Origin: Pseudomonas sp. GV085
GTDB lineage: Bacteria; Pseudomonadota; Gammaproteobacteria; Pseudomonadales; Pseudomonadaceae
Assembly (NCBI RefSeq): GCF_003050925.1
Contig: NZ_QAOV01000004.1
Location: forward strand, 248,001-312,000
Length of the DNA stretch: 64,000 nucleotides
Direction of reading: 5' to 3'
Part shown: piece by piece, positions 63,605 through 64,000 of the stretch
Layout of the letters: each line of letters begins with the position of its first letter
How positions within the stretch are numbered: position 1 is the first letter of the stretch
Notes under the pieces: model-generated
Database searches by the model: none
What the model was told of the DNA's origin: nothing
What the model saw: the letters and a program-made list of their open reading frames with translations, nothing else
Made by a program: the position numbers and the translations under genes

Positions 63605-64000
63605 TTACCACCAGTATTTCCCGAAGTTTTCCGGATTGGCCCAGAAGCGCGAATTGAGCCAGTCAGGGACTTGTTTGTATTCAAGCAGATCGTAGGTGAA
63701 CAGGGTCAAGACCTGTTCGTCCCGTTGAAAGCGTTCGCTGGCTTGCAGGGCCAGGGAGAAAAAGTCGGTTTCCTGCCAACCACACGCTGACAGATCCGCC
63801 AACACGGCGATGCGGCTGGCGTTGAGGTTGCGAATGCCGCCCAGCAGATTCAGGCCGTTGCGCTTGGGCAAATGCTCCAGGCAATCGACCACCAGGGCCA
63901 GGTCGAATCGGCGGGCCGCCAACTCGTCGGGCAACGGCCCGGGGGCAGCGAAAGCGACGCTGCTGTCCGGGTGAGCGAGCTTGAAAGCCTCCAGCGCCGG
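63605..64000 (-). CDS. Methyltransferase-like protein (DUF6231-like), N-terminus beyond the window
   Basis: The frame is open to the right edge, so the start is missing; about 131 C-terminal residues are seen. [39 protein letters not shown] resembles the motif IV and following strand of class I SAM methyltransferases, but the SAM-binding loop would be outside the window. No specific family function is assigned. Confidence 0.75.
   Translation of the reverse strand, partial: PALEAFKLAHPDSSVAFAAPGPLPDELAARRFDLALVVDCLEHLPKRNGLNLLGGIRNLNASRIAVLADLSACGWQETDFFSLALQASERFQRDEQVLTLFTYDLLEYKQVPDWLNSRFWANPENFGKYWW

Overview
The window is chromosomal DNA from a Pseudomonas of the P. fluorescens group. 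The evidence is the GC-rich codon use, the rpoS-rsmZ-fdxA order with a Gac-type upstream site, the mutS/cinA/recA locus, the aotJQMP arginine/ornithine transporter, a QuiP-type acylase, and many REP elements built on GCTGCCGCAGGCTGCGATC or GGAGCGAGCCTGCTCGCGA. Nearly everything is core genome. Comparisons with P. aeruginosa PAO1 gene order are from memory and are marked as inference.

Region 1 (1-29.1 kb) appears colinear with the PAO1 block from dnaE to dgkA. It holds dnaE (3' part), accA, tilS, pyrG, kdsA, eno, ftsB, ispD, a LysR regulator with the glutathione-dependent formaldehyde pathway (adhC, fghA), and ispF-truD-surE-pcm-nlpD-rpoS. These are followed by the sRNA rsmZ, fdxA, mutS, a two-gene remnant of the tailocin locus (S24 repressor plus holin), pncC/cinA, SOS-controlled recA, recX, a LOG-family nucleosidase, small hypothetical genes, a DTW protein, a LuxR-type response regulator (ErdR-like) and dgkA.

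Region 2 (29.1-50.3 kb) starts with finR-fpr and trmO. Next comes an intergenic scar in which an IS3-like left end is fused to the tail of a short-chain dehydrogenase gene. The rest is yehS, an RluF-like protein lacking the catalytic Asp, a YjaB-like acetyltransferase, rimO, kup, an AcvB-type hydrolase with mprF, two initiator tRNA genes, dinB with a LexA box, a lipoprotein, proS, an AmpG-type permease, an alkyltransferase-like protein, a DUF481 outer-membrane protein and a cold-shock protein.

Region 3 (50.3-64 kb) holds dcd, a small Pro-rich protein, the aot operon (on the minus strand, with an M14-type deacylase inside it), half of the Lhr/LigB-associated repair operon (ligase plus exonuclease only), a QuiP-type acylase followed by a near-perfect 25-bp palindrome, an isochorismatase-fold protein with Ser at the Cys position, a His-rich SEC-C protein with a LEA-type lipoprotein, YchJ, and the 3' part of a methyltransferase-like gene cut by the window edge.

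No CRISPR array, intact transposon, prophage or secretion system is present. The most unusual points are the reduced tailocin locus with repeated ATGCAT palindromes, the IS/SDR fusion scar, the catalytically altered pseudouridine synthase homologue, the QuiP-adjacent palindrome, and the terminator abutting the ispF start codon.
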